Below, piece by piece: positions 51,713-64,000 of a DNA stretch of 64,000 nt. The stretch spans positions 1 through 64,000 of the forward strand of contig JAYMSP010000142.1 in assembly GCA_036897095.1 (NCBI GenBank), written 5' to 3'. Numbering within the stretch: position 1 is the first letter of the stretch; every line of letters starts with the position of its first letter. The notes under the pieces are model-generated. The model was not told the DNA's origin and did not search any database. It saw only the letters and a program-made list of their open reading frames with translations. This DNA comes from Plantago elongata. Its lineage: Eukaryota; Streptophyta; Magnoliopsida; Lamiales; Plantaginaceae. The position numbers and the translations under genes are program-made.

Positions 51713-54131
51713 TGGAAGGAAAGGATAGAAATTACATGGTACATAACTATTTTGTATAGGGAGAAAGGTAACTCTTTGTCAGTAATGCACTCTAATCTAG
51801 TAATATGCAAAACTTTTTAAGTCTTAATTATTAGATACTAATAGCACCCATATGCATTTCTATAATAGAGCCTCTTAGTGATGCAAAGTGTGTAATACTC
51901 TTTTTTTTATCCTACGCTTTTACTTTATGAAGAGGAGAAGTACTTTTATAATCTATATAGTAAGTTACCTTCTATTTTAAGCATCTATATAATAAGATAT
52001 ATAATAAGAGAAGTTTACTCATAATTTATTAAATGGAAAAAGGTAACGCAGCTATTTTAAGGTATAAGGTATCCCTCTTTCAATAAACTAAGATACATAA
52101 GTAACTCGATAAGGAAACTACTACTTTACAAAGACATTAATATCTTGTCGTCTAAAGGAGTAAGATAACAATTATCAAGGATTACTATGCCTTCTTTGTA
52201 AATACTAGTTTACTTGAAGCTCTCTTATAGTAAGGTTTAGCAATAATAGTATGCCTAAGTCTCCTTCTTTTAGGTATTTCATTAGAGAGATATTTCATAA
52301 ATATAAGAGTAACTCTACTTTAATAGGGTATTTGGGTAATAATTAAGGGTACACTACGTTCCTTTCTCCTAGAACATTTAGTGCGTATTTATCAAGGTAC
52401 TTAGTGCCATATTTTCTATTATAACTTTTTACATAAAATTTAAAGGCGCAAGGGACTCTTTATGAGGATACTTTTATATTAGCTTAAGGTACTCCTTTGT
52501 CTTTAAGAGCAAGGCAAATCCATCTATATAAGTTACACTAAGTGCTTTCTCTAGTCTAGTCATGGAGTAATAGCTTCTTTATTCTTTAAAATAAACTAAT
52601 GTGTAATCCTTTGTTAAGCGTGCTATGGTAAAATGGAGGTATACTCTAACATAACTAAGCTCTATTTAATTTATAATAAAAACAAGATACGAAGTATCCC
52701 TGTGTCCCATTTATATGTGTTTGGCACTCTTTTAATATAAAATATGCAAGAATATAAGTAAGCTATAAAAGAATAAGTCTATTAAGAATTAAGAGAAATA
52801 GGAATACCTATATTAATCATTAGTAAACCTATAGGTAAGTGTACTCTCTTCTCTGTGTTACTTAGGAAAGCTGCTGTAAATAATTATTCAAGCATAAGTA
52901 GCTTAAGTATACTCCTCTAATTATGTTGTTTATAGAAGTAAGAGCAATAAGAACATATTATAGTTGTTAAACAGGCCTAGTCATGAGAGGATCTCTACCA
53001 TATAAGTGACTAGGGTGCTCTATTAATAAATAAGAGGTGCCGAGGATTAACTCGCTATATCTAAAATACTTGCGCTTAAGTTCTTAATACTATAGCCTTT
53101 ATATTACTATTTATTATATAAGGTAAAAGGATAACTACACATCTTTTACTTAATAGAAAACGCTAGTTAATAATTTATAGGGCACATGAAATATTTAAAA
53201 TAGATTCTAATGCCCTAATAATTTATAAGTTATGTAAGAAATAAAAAAGTATTTTAATTTTTCATAATTCTATTAGAATAAGAAGCTCCCCTAGGCACAC
53301 CAGGTGTAGCAGGTAATATTATCTTTCACAAATGTGTATTATTAAAGGGGTATTCTCTCCCGTCTTTATAAGTAATTATAATAAATAGAAATGTTAGTTA
53401 TTAGAGCCAAGCTATCCCATTTCTTAGAATATAAAATAGTGTTAGAATCACTCCTTTTATAGTTTATAGTACTGGATGTAATTATAAAGTAAAGTAATGA
53501 GACTTATGTACTTAAGCTTAATTATCTCGTAAGATTAGAGAAGATACCCTTAGAATTCTATTTTGGCTTAGAAATTGCTCGTACTATAGAAGTGATTTAA
53601 GCAAGAGAGTACTTAACTATGTTAGCTTTGTCTTAAGCAATAATCTTTTCCTACTTATTATAGTTAAGGGGGTCTTATACAAAGTACGTGTGTTAAAAAG
53701 GCATACTTAAAGAGTTATAGAAAGGAAAGCATACGCCTATAAATTTATGTTTACTATAAAAGGAAGAGAGGGAGTAAACTCTTTCTTATTTATAAAGTGC
53801 TAAGTATGTAAATGCCTTAATCAAGTCTACCTTTAAGTACTTAAAGTATGGGTCTAATAAGGCACCCTTTACTAGATTAGCTAGGTGGTATTCTCAAGGG
53901 TTTTGTATTCTCTAGTTTCTTAACATTTAAGATTAAGTAAGATAGTATAGCAATTTCATTTATAATTATAAATAAGCGCAATAAGGGAAAAAACTCTATC
54001 TATTTTATATTAAGTTTATATTAAGAGAAGAACGCATACTTTTACATAAAGGCGTAGATATCATATGTTGGCTAAGAAAGTATCACTCCTCTCTAGTTCA
54101 CTAAACCATATTTAACAGCATAAAATAGCTT

Positions 54132-54158
54132 AAGCTTATAAACTAAGGTTATAAGCTT
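54132..54158. repeat. Perfect 10 bp stem hairpin
   Basis: AAGCTTATAA at 54132-54141 and TTATAAGCTT at 54149-54158 are perfectly complementary around the 7-base loop ACTAAGG. It could form a stable stem-loop; no associated gene is seen. Confidence 0.8.
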
Positions 54159-54370
54159 CTACCTTTAATAAAAATAGGATACTTAGATATTTTAGCAAGG
54201 TATTTTACAAAAAAAGTATTAAGATAACATAAATAAACTTAATATATATAATATGTACTAGTAGCTAAAGGAAATACTAAATTCTCTTCTTTTCTAGTCT
54301 TTCACTTAAGAGAATACTCATTCCTATAAGTCCTTTTTAAATAATTTTACTCTATATAAGCCTATACATA

Positions 54371-54390
54371 CAAATAATTGGTTCTAGATA
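54371..54390 (+). repeat. AAATAATTGG-family repeat, copy 2
   Basis: CAAATAATTGGTTCTAGATA shares AAATAATTGGTTCTAGA exactly with 10775-10791. It also has a similar CCTATTTATAAAAATA stretch some 30 bases downstream. Confidence 0.5.
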
Positions 54391-56916
54391 CTTTCAAAGT
54401 TATGCATATTCCTATTTATAAAAATATAAGGAGTAGTGCTCTCCTCTATAATTCTATAATATAGGTGCTCTGCTTTTCATAAGTAAGATAATAAGGCATT
54501 ACAGGTATACACGCCTCTCTTTTATAAGAACAGAGCTTAGGGTATACTTATTACTTTAGTAGGCATAAAGAAATTTATTTACTTCTGGCACTTTACTTAA
54601 GAAGCAAGCTCTCTAATACACCATACTATATGACTAGTGGAGGTACTTAAGTATACACCAGTTCGGTAAATCTACTTTCTACTTTTATCTAACTCTTTAT
54701 GAGAGGGTTAATATGTTACTTAATAAAATAGCCCCTTTATAGTACTACAATGTATGTTACTAATTGTTGAAGGGTATAAGTGACGAATCAAATTATACAA
54801 AAGCATATCTATAAATCGATATATAGTAAAGTGCTTCCTTTTACCTAGTGTTGTTTATGCAGAGACTATAACTTATCTTAGTAAATAATGTCTTAGAATA
54901 TAAAGCTCTCTTAAATAATACGCTCTATTTGTATTGGGTTTTATAAAAGAAAAATAACGCATCAAGCCTATATTTAAAATATAAAGTAGTAATAGATAAA
55001 ATAGATAAATAAGTACTTTCTACTCCCCGGGTATAAAGATATTTATAGTAAGGAACTCTATCTTAATCCTTAGTCAGTGAATCTTCTTCGTCAAGTAATA
55101 ATGCATATTTTACTTACATATACAAAGGTTTTATAAGATAATAATTAGATACACATTATATTTATGATATATTTCTACTTTATAATTAGAGAGGCTCTTG
55201 CTAGAGATAAATTAGAGACTACATACCTTACTTTACTAGGGGAGTACTTTAAGAGAAACTACTATAGCATACCCTATTATTTGTTAATGCTTGAGACTTA
55301 ACTAGTCAAAGATGCAATAATTATGTGCCAGTTAGTATAGGAAGGAAACAGTACTTACCCTTGGGTCTCTCTTAGAGTATTAAATATTTAAGGTATAGAT
55401 ATTATTATAGAGTATTTCATACTAGTGAGTTACTTATATATGATAGAGACATGTAATAAGACACCTCTTACTAATCTAATTAATCGCGCTCTATAATAAA
55501 AAAAGGGACTTTTATTTTATAACTATTGAAAAGTAAGGTAAAAGTACCTAAGTAAAGGCTAAGGAAACTCCGTAATACTCTTATTCATTTAGTAAGGGAC
55601 GCTATAGTAGTTAACTCATCTTTATAAAGTAGGGTTGTTAAGGGTAGAGTATTTCTCTCTTTATATACTTTATATAGTAGAGAAAAAGGGATGAAATTAC
55701 ATAGCCATCTATCTTTTTTTATAGATAGGCTTAAAATTACGTAAACACATTTTCTACGAAGAAGAGAGGTTCAAGTATACTGCTAGCATTTACTATACCA
55801 AAAAGTCGTGCGCTTAAGCTATTATAAGAGGAGTTCCCCTCCTTACCACTTGAGAGGTAATATACATTCTTATGCTTATTAACTTTTAAAAATAAAGAAA
55901 TATGAAATTATGTAAGAAAAATATTCTGGGAAATATTACCTAACTGTGGGGTATGCCTCGTATCTTGTTGTCGAAAAGTATCCAGTAGAGGTACCAGTAG
56001 TCTTAGTCTTCACTATTAATTTAACAAATAATCTTAGTCTTATTAGACTAAAATTATACATACCTTCTCCCTCTTTAGTATACTACAACCCATATTAAAC
56101 TATAGGAGTGCTTCTCTAAAACTATTTAGATAAAGTATTAAGCACACCTTATAATAATATAGCTTGTACTTATACTCTTGTAATTAGACAAGTATTTTGA
56201 AAAGTACCTCCTTATAAATTACCCTGAAGAAACTCTTGCTATTACAAGGGAGTACTTTTTATAAAAGAAAATTAGCATATTATAATTTAAGGCTTAATGT
56301 ATCTTAAGAAGTTATTGCTCTTTATAGGCTAGATGGAAAGGTTAGTATATCTTATACCCCCTTGTATAAATAAAGAGCTAAACTTATGAGTTATTATCCT
56401 ATTTATATGTGAACTTAGAGCACGTCTAAGCCTTTATAATTATATAGTCAACTTAAAATATTTATAGCTAAAAGCTAGGGTAAATCCTCTTCTTGTATTT
56501 AATGGCTATGAAGACTTTAGTTATACTAAATTAAGTACTTATACTCTAGAATATTTTAATGCTCGAGGAGTTACCTTGTATATAACTACTTCCATCTTCT
56601 TATAAAAGGATTAGACTTAAATAAAAGACGCGCAAGCACTCTTTCTCCTTATACAAAAAATAATTATAAAGTATTATCTAGAGTTAGAGTATACAGCTAA
56701 TAAGCACCTTAAGTATTTCTATAAAGAGTAGAAGTCTTTCCCTCTTACATCTTACTTTATAGAAGAGAAGTGCCTATTATTTTAAACCTAATAATTTTAA
56801 TTAAGAGACTCCTTATAAAAGATAAATACTTGAGAAATAATACTCCCTTGGTATAGATTGCTTTTATGTACTCTTATAGTAGCTTATTTTTATGTTAGAA
56901 TAGATAAGCTTTTCCT

Positions 56917-56936
56917 AGTATACTTTAATAATTAAG
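56917..56936 (+). repeat. 20 bp dispersed exact repeat, copy 2
   Basis: It is identical to 11841-11860 over 20 bases, and the right flank is similar with C/T differences. It is in the same orientation but 45 kb away, in another class B block. Confidence 0.5.
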
Positions 56937-59050
56937 CTACCTTAGACAAACACATATTATAAACTTCCTTAAGCAAATAATTAGGTATGAAGAGCTTATA
57001 TTAAATAAGTATTTACTTAAGTGCCTTATCTAGAACATAGAGCTATAAGTTATTAAACAAAGCACAAACATTACTATAAGATAAAGGGCCATAATTATAG
57101 TGTCTCTTACAAGAAATAATTCAGTTTAGAAGAATTCGTTCTTAAGTACTTATTATATAATTTTATAAAGAAAGTAAAGGCTTTTATTAGCTTACTTTAT
57201 GGAGGTACCTCTCGGTACTATGGAAGGAGAAGAACACTAGTCCCTTCAATCTCCTTTACCTAAGAAACGGCCCATAATAGGTTTGAGGGAAGTACTATAA
57301 CCCTCCATGTACTGGGTACTATATGTTAAGAGAGCTACTATACTTTATTTAAGGCTTGCTTAGAATAGGATTAATACTTATATAGATATAGCCTAAGAAA
57401 GAGAGTGACCTGTTCCCTATTTATAAAAAAGAGAGTTATGCTTTAATACAACTATTATATAATAAAAAGTTACTAATAAGTAGAGATCCCTTAATACTAA
57501 AGCGTTAAGTGGTAATAACTTATTTTTTTTACGCACTCCCTTTAAGTAAAGAGCCAGGCGTATACAAATACAAGAGTTTATTTGCTATGCCTTTGTTAAC
57601 TACTGGATTATACTTTCAAAATATACTATACAGCTATGAAGAGCGCACCTTTTATTGCTTAAGTAAGAAAGGGACTTAAGAGACTAATTTATGAATGAAG
57701 ATACTTACGCCCTATAAAATAATTAATACCCTTTAACCTAGTACTTTATAGGAATTCTCTCGTGTCTAATGGATAGTTAATCATACTAAAGATGTTATAA
57801 AATAAGTCTTGACCTTTTTTATAGCTTTTACTAAAGGCGCGAGCTCTATTAGTATAAGATGGAGAGTACAAAGTTTTTTGCCTTTAATAACCAAGTAATT
57901 TTCTCTATTAGAATACTCTCGTGCAGGATAGGGAAATTGTAAAAGTTGCTCTTTATCCTACTACTTTAATAAATAATAAAAGATTAAGTTATCCCAGAGA
58001 ATGCATACTCTCTAGAGCTATTAATCAAATGTTTACACTATTATAATTAAAGGGTATTTATTTTGTAAGGCAACTATTTAAATTTTAAATAAAGTACTCT
58101 ATAATAACTCTTGTCTTTATAAGAGGGACATGTTCTCTTTCATTTCACGAATAATTTTTTTTCTCTATTATTCTATACCCCCTTAGATATAGTTCTTAAA
58201 GGGGTTTAGTGCTACGAGATAAATACTTCTGTACTATCTTATAAAGAGTTCTACGGTAAACGGTAAATAGGGTACCTATCTAGATAGATTTTTAGAAATA
58301 TATTACTAGCTTCAGATAACCTATTATACTTAAACAAAAGTACACTCCTTCTTCAAGTACACAATTATATCGTATATTTATCTGAGAAAAAGTACACATC
58401 TATCTAATAACGTGTAATATTTTTAAAAAATAATTAGTTATTAGCAAATTATAATTCTGTATACTTCTCCCACTTCCCTAGTATAATAAGTGTACCTATA
58501 AGAATAAATCACTGGTGAAGAGTAACATTTTAATATATTCTTTATTTAGTACTTAAAGATTACGCAGGAACCTCCTAGAGCGTGCTATTTTATTAATAAA
58601 AGCTTGAATTTAAGAACTTTTTGGGAATGTTTTTGCCAATAGTGAATAAGCACTCTTTATTAAAGGAAAAGAGCTTTTGAGTAACTCCTACACCTACCTT
58701 TCTTTAACTATGACTTATGCAAAGTAAAGAAAGAGTCAATGGCTCTATGATTATAAGGTAAATTACTTGCGCTACCCTTATTATAGGAAGTCTGTGGCTC
58801 CTAAGTATCTTGTTTATAAAGGATAAAGTGCTTGTAGTACCTTTTCTAAAGTATGTAAGAATCTACGTAACAAATGTACTGTTAAATAGGGTACTTATAA
58901 GGAAGGGACAACTCTACCGCGTTTAAATTTAATAAAGAATTGTGAATTAAGGTAAGGGTGCATAATTGAGCAATTACTCCCTGACTAAAAAGAAGCTAAT
59001 AACCTTAGCTTGAGTGTCCTTTATAATAAAGCGCCTATAGCATATAAAGC

Positions 59051-59086
59051 CTCTTATATGAACACGAAGTGTCTTAATTAAGCTTA
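59051..59086 (-). repeat. CAACTTCGTG-family repeat, copy 5
   Basis: Read on the minus strand it gives AATTAAGACACTTCGTG followed by TTCATATAAGAGG. The core is one base shorter than in the other copies, and the right part agrees with the CTCATATATC variant of copy 4. Confidence 0.5.
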
Positions 59087-60038
59087 AAGAGTTTTCTACC
59101 TTTTATATTTTACTTACTCTTATGAAGTTCTAATTATAGAATATTTCAATCAAATATAAATCTATGCCTTGGAAATATAACACTACTCTTGATAGAGAAG
59201 GTGCTATTTTGTACTTAATGGTAGTGAATTAGTTATCTTAGTAGTACTAAATGAAGTGCTTAACTCCTAGAAGAATTAAATATTAAGAAAGCTATTTTAT
59301 ATAAATACAAGCTTCATGATAAGGCGAGTACTCGCCCCAATAAATAATTGCGCATAAGAAGAGATCATAGCAAGTGTGTCTTTATGAGTTCTTCTCTTAT
59401 GTAATAATAAAATTACTCCTTCTCACTCTTATAAGGACACGCGTATAAACACTATAGCTTTTAAAGGAGCTGCTTAAAATACATATTTAGTTAGTTAAGA
59501 AAGAATACTGCGTATTATCTAACTATAGTAGCAAGGGTTCTACTCCTATTATCCAGTTATCTAGTAAGCTTTAATATTATTTATATTTAAGACTAGATTA
59601 AATGCCTCTTTTAGAATTTCTAAGTATTTGTGTTATAACAAGGGAGCTTTATATCTATTGCGTCTTTATTTAAAGATAGACTTAGTTTAGTATTTTTATA
59701 CATACTCTCTATTACTTTATAAATAGATTATTAAGTAAGGCAAATAAATACTCGCATTATTTATAGTAAGCGCCCTAAAGTACCCCTTTTTGTACTAGTT
59801 AGTAAGTAGGAGTCCTTCCTCTAGCATATTATAGTAGAGTTATTTTCTTTTACCTTCCTTATTATTTAAGCATTAAGGATAATGTTTATGTTTTATACTT
59901 ATACCCTTAGAGAATATTAACTATACGAGTGTATTTATCAGAAAGGGGCGCTTTAGTGTTCTACAGGGAATGCTTTACAATTAATAAACAACTCTATTAG
60001 AATCGTGCTTAAGCATATTTTCTCACTAATAATAAATT

Positions 60039-60057
60039 CAAATAATTGGACTAGGTA
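60039..60057 (+). repeat. AAATAATTGG-family repeat, copy 3
   Basis: CAAATAATTGGACTAGGTA matches copy 2 at 17 of 19 positions. Its neighbourhood (TATTTATAGCCC) loosely recalls the stretch downstream of copies 1 and 2. Confidence 0.45.
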
Positions 60058-61058
60058 CGCTAGTATTTATAGCCCTTAAATATAGAGCCTATTGTAACCT
60101 CCCCTTTATAATTTAGGTATGCGTGCGCACCTTAATTTAATTATCTTGCCCTTTCTTAATCCTTATTTATATAAATATATATATGCTAGGGCAGCTCTTT
60201 CTCTAAGTATTCTTAGTAAATATTTAGGCTTGACATTATCTTATGGTTTAACAAATGTTCTAGTACTTATTAAGCAAAGATTTAGGGCAAAACTATAACA
60301 AGATTAAGTAAGACAGACTTCCCTAAATATAATCATCTAAGAGAGCGTCTCCTTTTGAAATTATATCTTAAGCATATAAGTCTACTACTTAATATATTAA
60401 AGGGAGAGCTAGTTAGCATTTTATATCTTACATGTAACTTAAGAAAAGCCCCTTGTTATAGTGCCTTAATCAGTTATACAGAATATATTTTTATCCCTGT
60501 CCCTATAAATATAGAAGTGCTCTCTAATAAATACTTATGCCCTTAAGAGAGTAAAAATATAAGGGTGGTTCTCTATAGATACTCTTTTAGTTAAAAAATA
60601 TTTAGGAAATAATTATGCTACCCTAAGAAAGTACTTTTTACTAAGCCTTAATAAATTAGGAGTTATATGTTAAGTCTCTTACTCTAGAAAGGCTATCACT
60701 CTAAATAGTATTCTAGGAAGACTGCTCTTCTTTTCTTTATACCTATTAGCATTATAAAAAGTAGAAGACCCTCTCTTTATAGTAGTTTTTTTTAAGTATA
60801 TAGTAACAAGCACCTTCTTAGAGTACTCTTTTTTATTTTAGAAAGAAATATTTAAGCTATACGAAATTTTTCTATTACTTTAATAAATTAATTAAGACTT
60901 GTTCAGTTATTTTTAAAAGGATAAAGCAAACCCACTAACAAGTAGCTATTTTTTAAAATACTATGATAAGTGCTTAGATACTATAAGTTACCCTTATACA
61001 CTTATAGATACTTAATTAAGACTTAATAAGGAGCTCTTACTCAATTATAATTATTTGC

Positions 61059-61088
61059 ACTTGCACGAAGTCGCTTCTTATCCTATAG
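61059..61088 (-). repeat. CAACTTCGTG-family repeat, copy 6
   Basis: Read on the minus strand it gives GATAAGAAGCGACTTCGTG, matching the left half of the family consensus at 17 of 19 positions. The right half is not conserved. Confidence 0.5.
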
Positions 61089-62478
61089 AATTCTTAATCG
61101 ATACTCCTTCATTTTTAGTATACTATAGGGATTTATATTTAATTATGAAGCTGTAAAAAAGAAGTACCCTAATAAATATTGCCTAAATACAATGGGTGAA
61201 GAAGTATTTCTAGGGCTTCTATAATTTAACATACTTATATAAAGATAGACTTTATTATGGCTTTACGTATCATAGTTATTATTTATAAAAGAATAGATTA
61301 GGTTGTTTATTTAGAAAAGAGTACTTACCTTCCTCTCTATTGAATATAAGGACTACTCTTTCATTAAATACTAGGGCAAATAATTTTATAGTTAATGAAT
61401 GTTTAGCTTTTAATTATAGTACAAAATATTTATCACCAATAAAAGCATATTAAATACTTAGAGACATAACGTGCTAGTATTTCTATATCTTATACCTAGA
61501 GAGTTTAAGTAATTAGATAAGAAAGAATACACTCCTCTACTAAGATGCCTGTAATTAGACTTCCCCGCACTCTTAAGTTACCTTATTAGCCTCTTTACGG
61601 AGCTCTTTAAGGATAGCTTATATAATACTCTTAAGGGACATCTTTAAACCTCTTACTCAAGAATTATAGATGAGGGAACGATGCTTTCTTATATTATAAA
61701 CTTTTGATAATTTCCCCTTAAATAAAATAGTAATAGGATATTTGCGAAGTAAACTACTCTCTTTTGTTAACGAGAGAATTGCTTGCTTAATTACAAAGGC
61801 ATAATTAAGATATAAGCAGTGCAACTCTTTGCTATATCATTTTAGGAGTTATTGCTTCTCAGATTAAGCGCATGCTTAACGGTGACTCTTGCTTTCTATA
61901 AGGCAATGCTAGTGAGTATTAGCGCCGAGCAGTTCTTTTTGTGAATGGATTATTCCTCTCTAACGAGTTATATAATATAATTTAAGATAAGAAAGACAGT
62001 TACATGTATTATCTTTACTTTTAATAGTCTATAGTAGCTTAGGAGGGTACTTGTTATTATTAATTAAGTTGCATAAGACTGCCCTTTGTTAGTAAGGGTG
62101 TAAGGACTCGTGATTTACTCTTCTCAGTTAAAGCATAGTTTACTTGCTACTTCTCCTTGAGTTTTTTCGAACATACGCGTAATTAAGCCTGTCTTTTTCT
62201 CCTAGGGCTTTGTGGTAAGAAGAGGTGCTCACCCCCTTATTTGTTATTTGTGTAACTAAGAAAGACATACTACTATATAAAGCGTGTACTTACCTAAAGC
62301 AACTTAATGAAGTCTATAAAGAGCAGCAACTCTTTTTTATGGTAGGGCTTTTGTAATAACTTGTGTATAAGAGGGAACCCTCTATAAGTGCATTCTTATT
62401 TAAGATGAATTTTTAGTAAAAGATACTTTATAGGTAAAAAAAAGTTTCCTATAAAATGAGTTTACGTGCCTTTTTGCT

Positions 62479-62505
62479 ATAGAAGTGTTAATAAATAATT
62501 GTTTC
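62479..62505 (+). repeat. AAATAATTGG-family repeat, copy 4
   Basis: AAGTGTTAATAAATAATTG at 62483-62501 is identical to 10765-10783, with one or two differences in the next few bases on each side. A CCCTATTTATAGAAGGG stretch follows about 15 bases later, parallel to copies 1 and 2. Confidence 0.55.
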
Positions 62506-62550
62506 ATTTGTATAAAACCCTATTTATAGAAGGGTACATAATTACTAGCT

Positions 62551-62568
62551 TATATATATATATATATA
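62551..62568. repeat. (TA)n microsatellite
   Basis: An alternating T/A run of about 18 bases followed by AAAGTAATG, near the fourth AAATAATTGG copy. Confidence 0.9.
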
Positions 62569-64000
62569 AAAGTAATGCACAATTAGCGCCAGTAAAAGGA
62601 ATATGTTTCTTTTCTTTAGAAATAGTAGTTAATAAGTATAAGGGAAGACTTCTTATAACAATATTTACTAAAGCATATACGAAGTAACATCTATAGTAGT
62701 CTATCCAATAGGACTATTAGCTGCCTTATATTTAAGTAGTAAAAAAAGCCTCTAATTTATATTAAGTATTTATTTATATTAAATGTACCCTTTTACTTAG
62801 GGAAGGAAGATGCGTACTAACAATAGTTAGTTAAAAATTTCATATAAATTTAGAGTATTTAAATAGATAAGTATGGAGGTTTATATTCTATCTTCTCTAA
62901 GGCATGTATCTTATGTATAAAGGGAGATAACTACTCTAGTACTTATTATAAAGTAAGGCCTACTAAGCTCTAATCTAAGGTGAAGATTTACTATTCCCCA
63001 ATAATTAAGACTTAAGTAACTTCTTATGATATAATATTTAAGAACTACACAAGTAAGGCTTGCTATAATGGCGCTCTTGTTTAATAACTCCTCTGAAACT
63101 ACTAGATAATAGAGTACCTTTTTATACATTTATATAATTACTCACCCTTTTACAAGCTTATAAGTGATTATTCTCTAACATATTTAAACTTTAACTATTT
63201 ATAACAAAGAAAAAGGATCCTTTTGGTATCTCTTATAAACACTGCTTTAAGTTACTAATAAAATAAAATTAAGGTATATTCTTTAAGAAGAGCTTGCACT
63301 CGTAGCTATACTTTTATATAAAACGCATGGAAGTATTTGCTACTATAATTATAATATAGTATGTTAAGTACTTAAGTAGACTAACTCTACCCCTAAATGC
63401 CTCTTTAAGGTAGATCTATAACTTATGATGCAAATAGAGACTACCGTAAAGCAGTATTAAAGTACCCTTTACGCTATAGAATATGAATACTCTATAATAG
63501 AGGGGATCCCTAAGAGCCTTAACCGAAAGTTTGTTCCCTTTTCAAAAATACCTAACTATAGGGCAAATAAAGAGTGTTGTCTCTTTTTTAGTATAACTGA
63601 AGTAAAAATTAAATTAGACAAATTATAAATTATTTAAGAGTATATCAGCGTATAATTACTCTGAAGCTAGAAGATAAATATACCCTTCCTTGCTTGCTGG
63701 AGATAATGCCCTATATGCAAGAGAGTTTTCTTTATAATAAAAAAAATATTTAGAGTTTAGTCTTGAGGAGTAAGTGATTACTTCTATAATTAAGACTTGA
63801 TAAGCTAATTGGAATATAATAGACCTCTATTTATAATAGGTTTAGTAATTATTGTAAGAGAAGGTAGTCCTTATTCTTTTATGAAGCTAGGTTTGTCTCT
63901 ATAATTGAAAGAATATTTCCTTAATAGTTACTTACACAACTATTTTAACTATAAAGGAGTCCTCGTATATTGTTAATAAAACTAATTTGTTTTATTGTTT

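Larger units (their letters stand above)
48600..64000. other. TpA-rich, stop-dense block, class B (fourth)
   Basis: About 15.4 kb to the window end with no recognisable gene. It is the block richest in dispersed motifs: four copies of the CAACTTCGTG family (50901, 51673, 59051 and 61059), three of the AAATAATTGG family (54371, 60039 and 62479) and the second copy of the 20 bp repeat (56917). Open frames of 62-72 codons at 50584, 60355, 62499 and 62911 have no motifs. Hand counts at 52021-52080 and 58201-58260 show TpA excess and a shortage of CpA+TpG. Confidence 0.6.

Noticed and set aside
1512-64000. Retroelement, DNA transposon, CRISPR array or telomere repeat
   Set aside because: No reverse transcriptase, integrase or transposase motif, no long terminal or inverted element ends with a coding part, no regular repeat-spacer pattern and no telomeric tandem repeat was seen.

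Overview
This 64 kb window is almost entirely non-coding, A+T-rich eukaryotic DNA. The only recognisable gene piece is at the left end: an open 51-codon (153 bp) match, on the minus strand, to the first exon of plant-type mitochondrial nad2 (NADH dehydrogenase subunit 2). The match ends where land-plant nad2 exon 1 ends. The first ~1.4 kb therefore looks mitochondrial (green plant or green alga). It may be part of a large, mostly empty mitochondrial chromosome or a piece transferred to another genome. I cannot name the species. The exon is unusually divergent for nad2, which would fit a fast-evolving mitochondrial lineage or a decaying copy.

Layout. (1) 1-1412: base-balanced block with the nad2 exon, an imperfect ~155 bp direct repeat (851-1003 and 1108-1266) and no other gene I can name. 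(2) 1413-1511: two adjoining inverted repeats exactly at the change of composition. (3) 1512-64000: a mosaic of two A+T-rich classes. Class A (about 1.5-8.6, 17.15-18.7, 20.6-24.6, 25.4-25.9, 34.7-36.0 and 42.2-48.6 kb) is ordinary A+T-rich spacer. Class B (about 8.6-17.15, 18.7-20.6, 24.6-25.4, 25.9-34.7, 36.0-42.2 and 48.6-64 kb) is full of TpA and stop codons and poor in CpA/TpG. In small hand counts it shows the dinucleotide signature of repeat-induced point mutation (RIP) or a similar C-to-T process at CpA.

Class B blocks share short dispersed motifs: a GATAAGATRCAACTTCGTG family with six copies, an AAATAATTGG family with four, and a 20 bp exact pair. This suggests they are decayed copies of related repeats. 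Other structures are a perfect 46 bp palindrome (19615-19660), a GC-rich stem followed by eight T (20727-20750), two small GC-richer islands (24.1-24.4 and 42.96-43.19 kb), (AT)n tracts and two short perfect tandem duplications.

No rRNA, tRNA, CRISPR array or intact transposon gene could be supported. The longest open frame after the first 1.4 kb is 111 codons, about what chance gives in this much A+T-rich DNA. All block edges were placed by eye and may be off by 100-200 bp.
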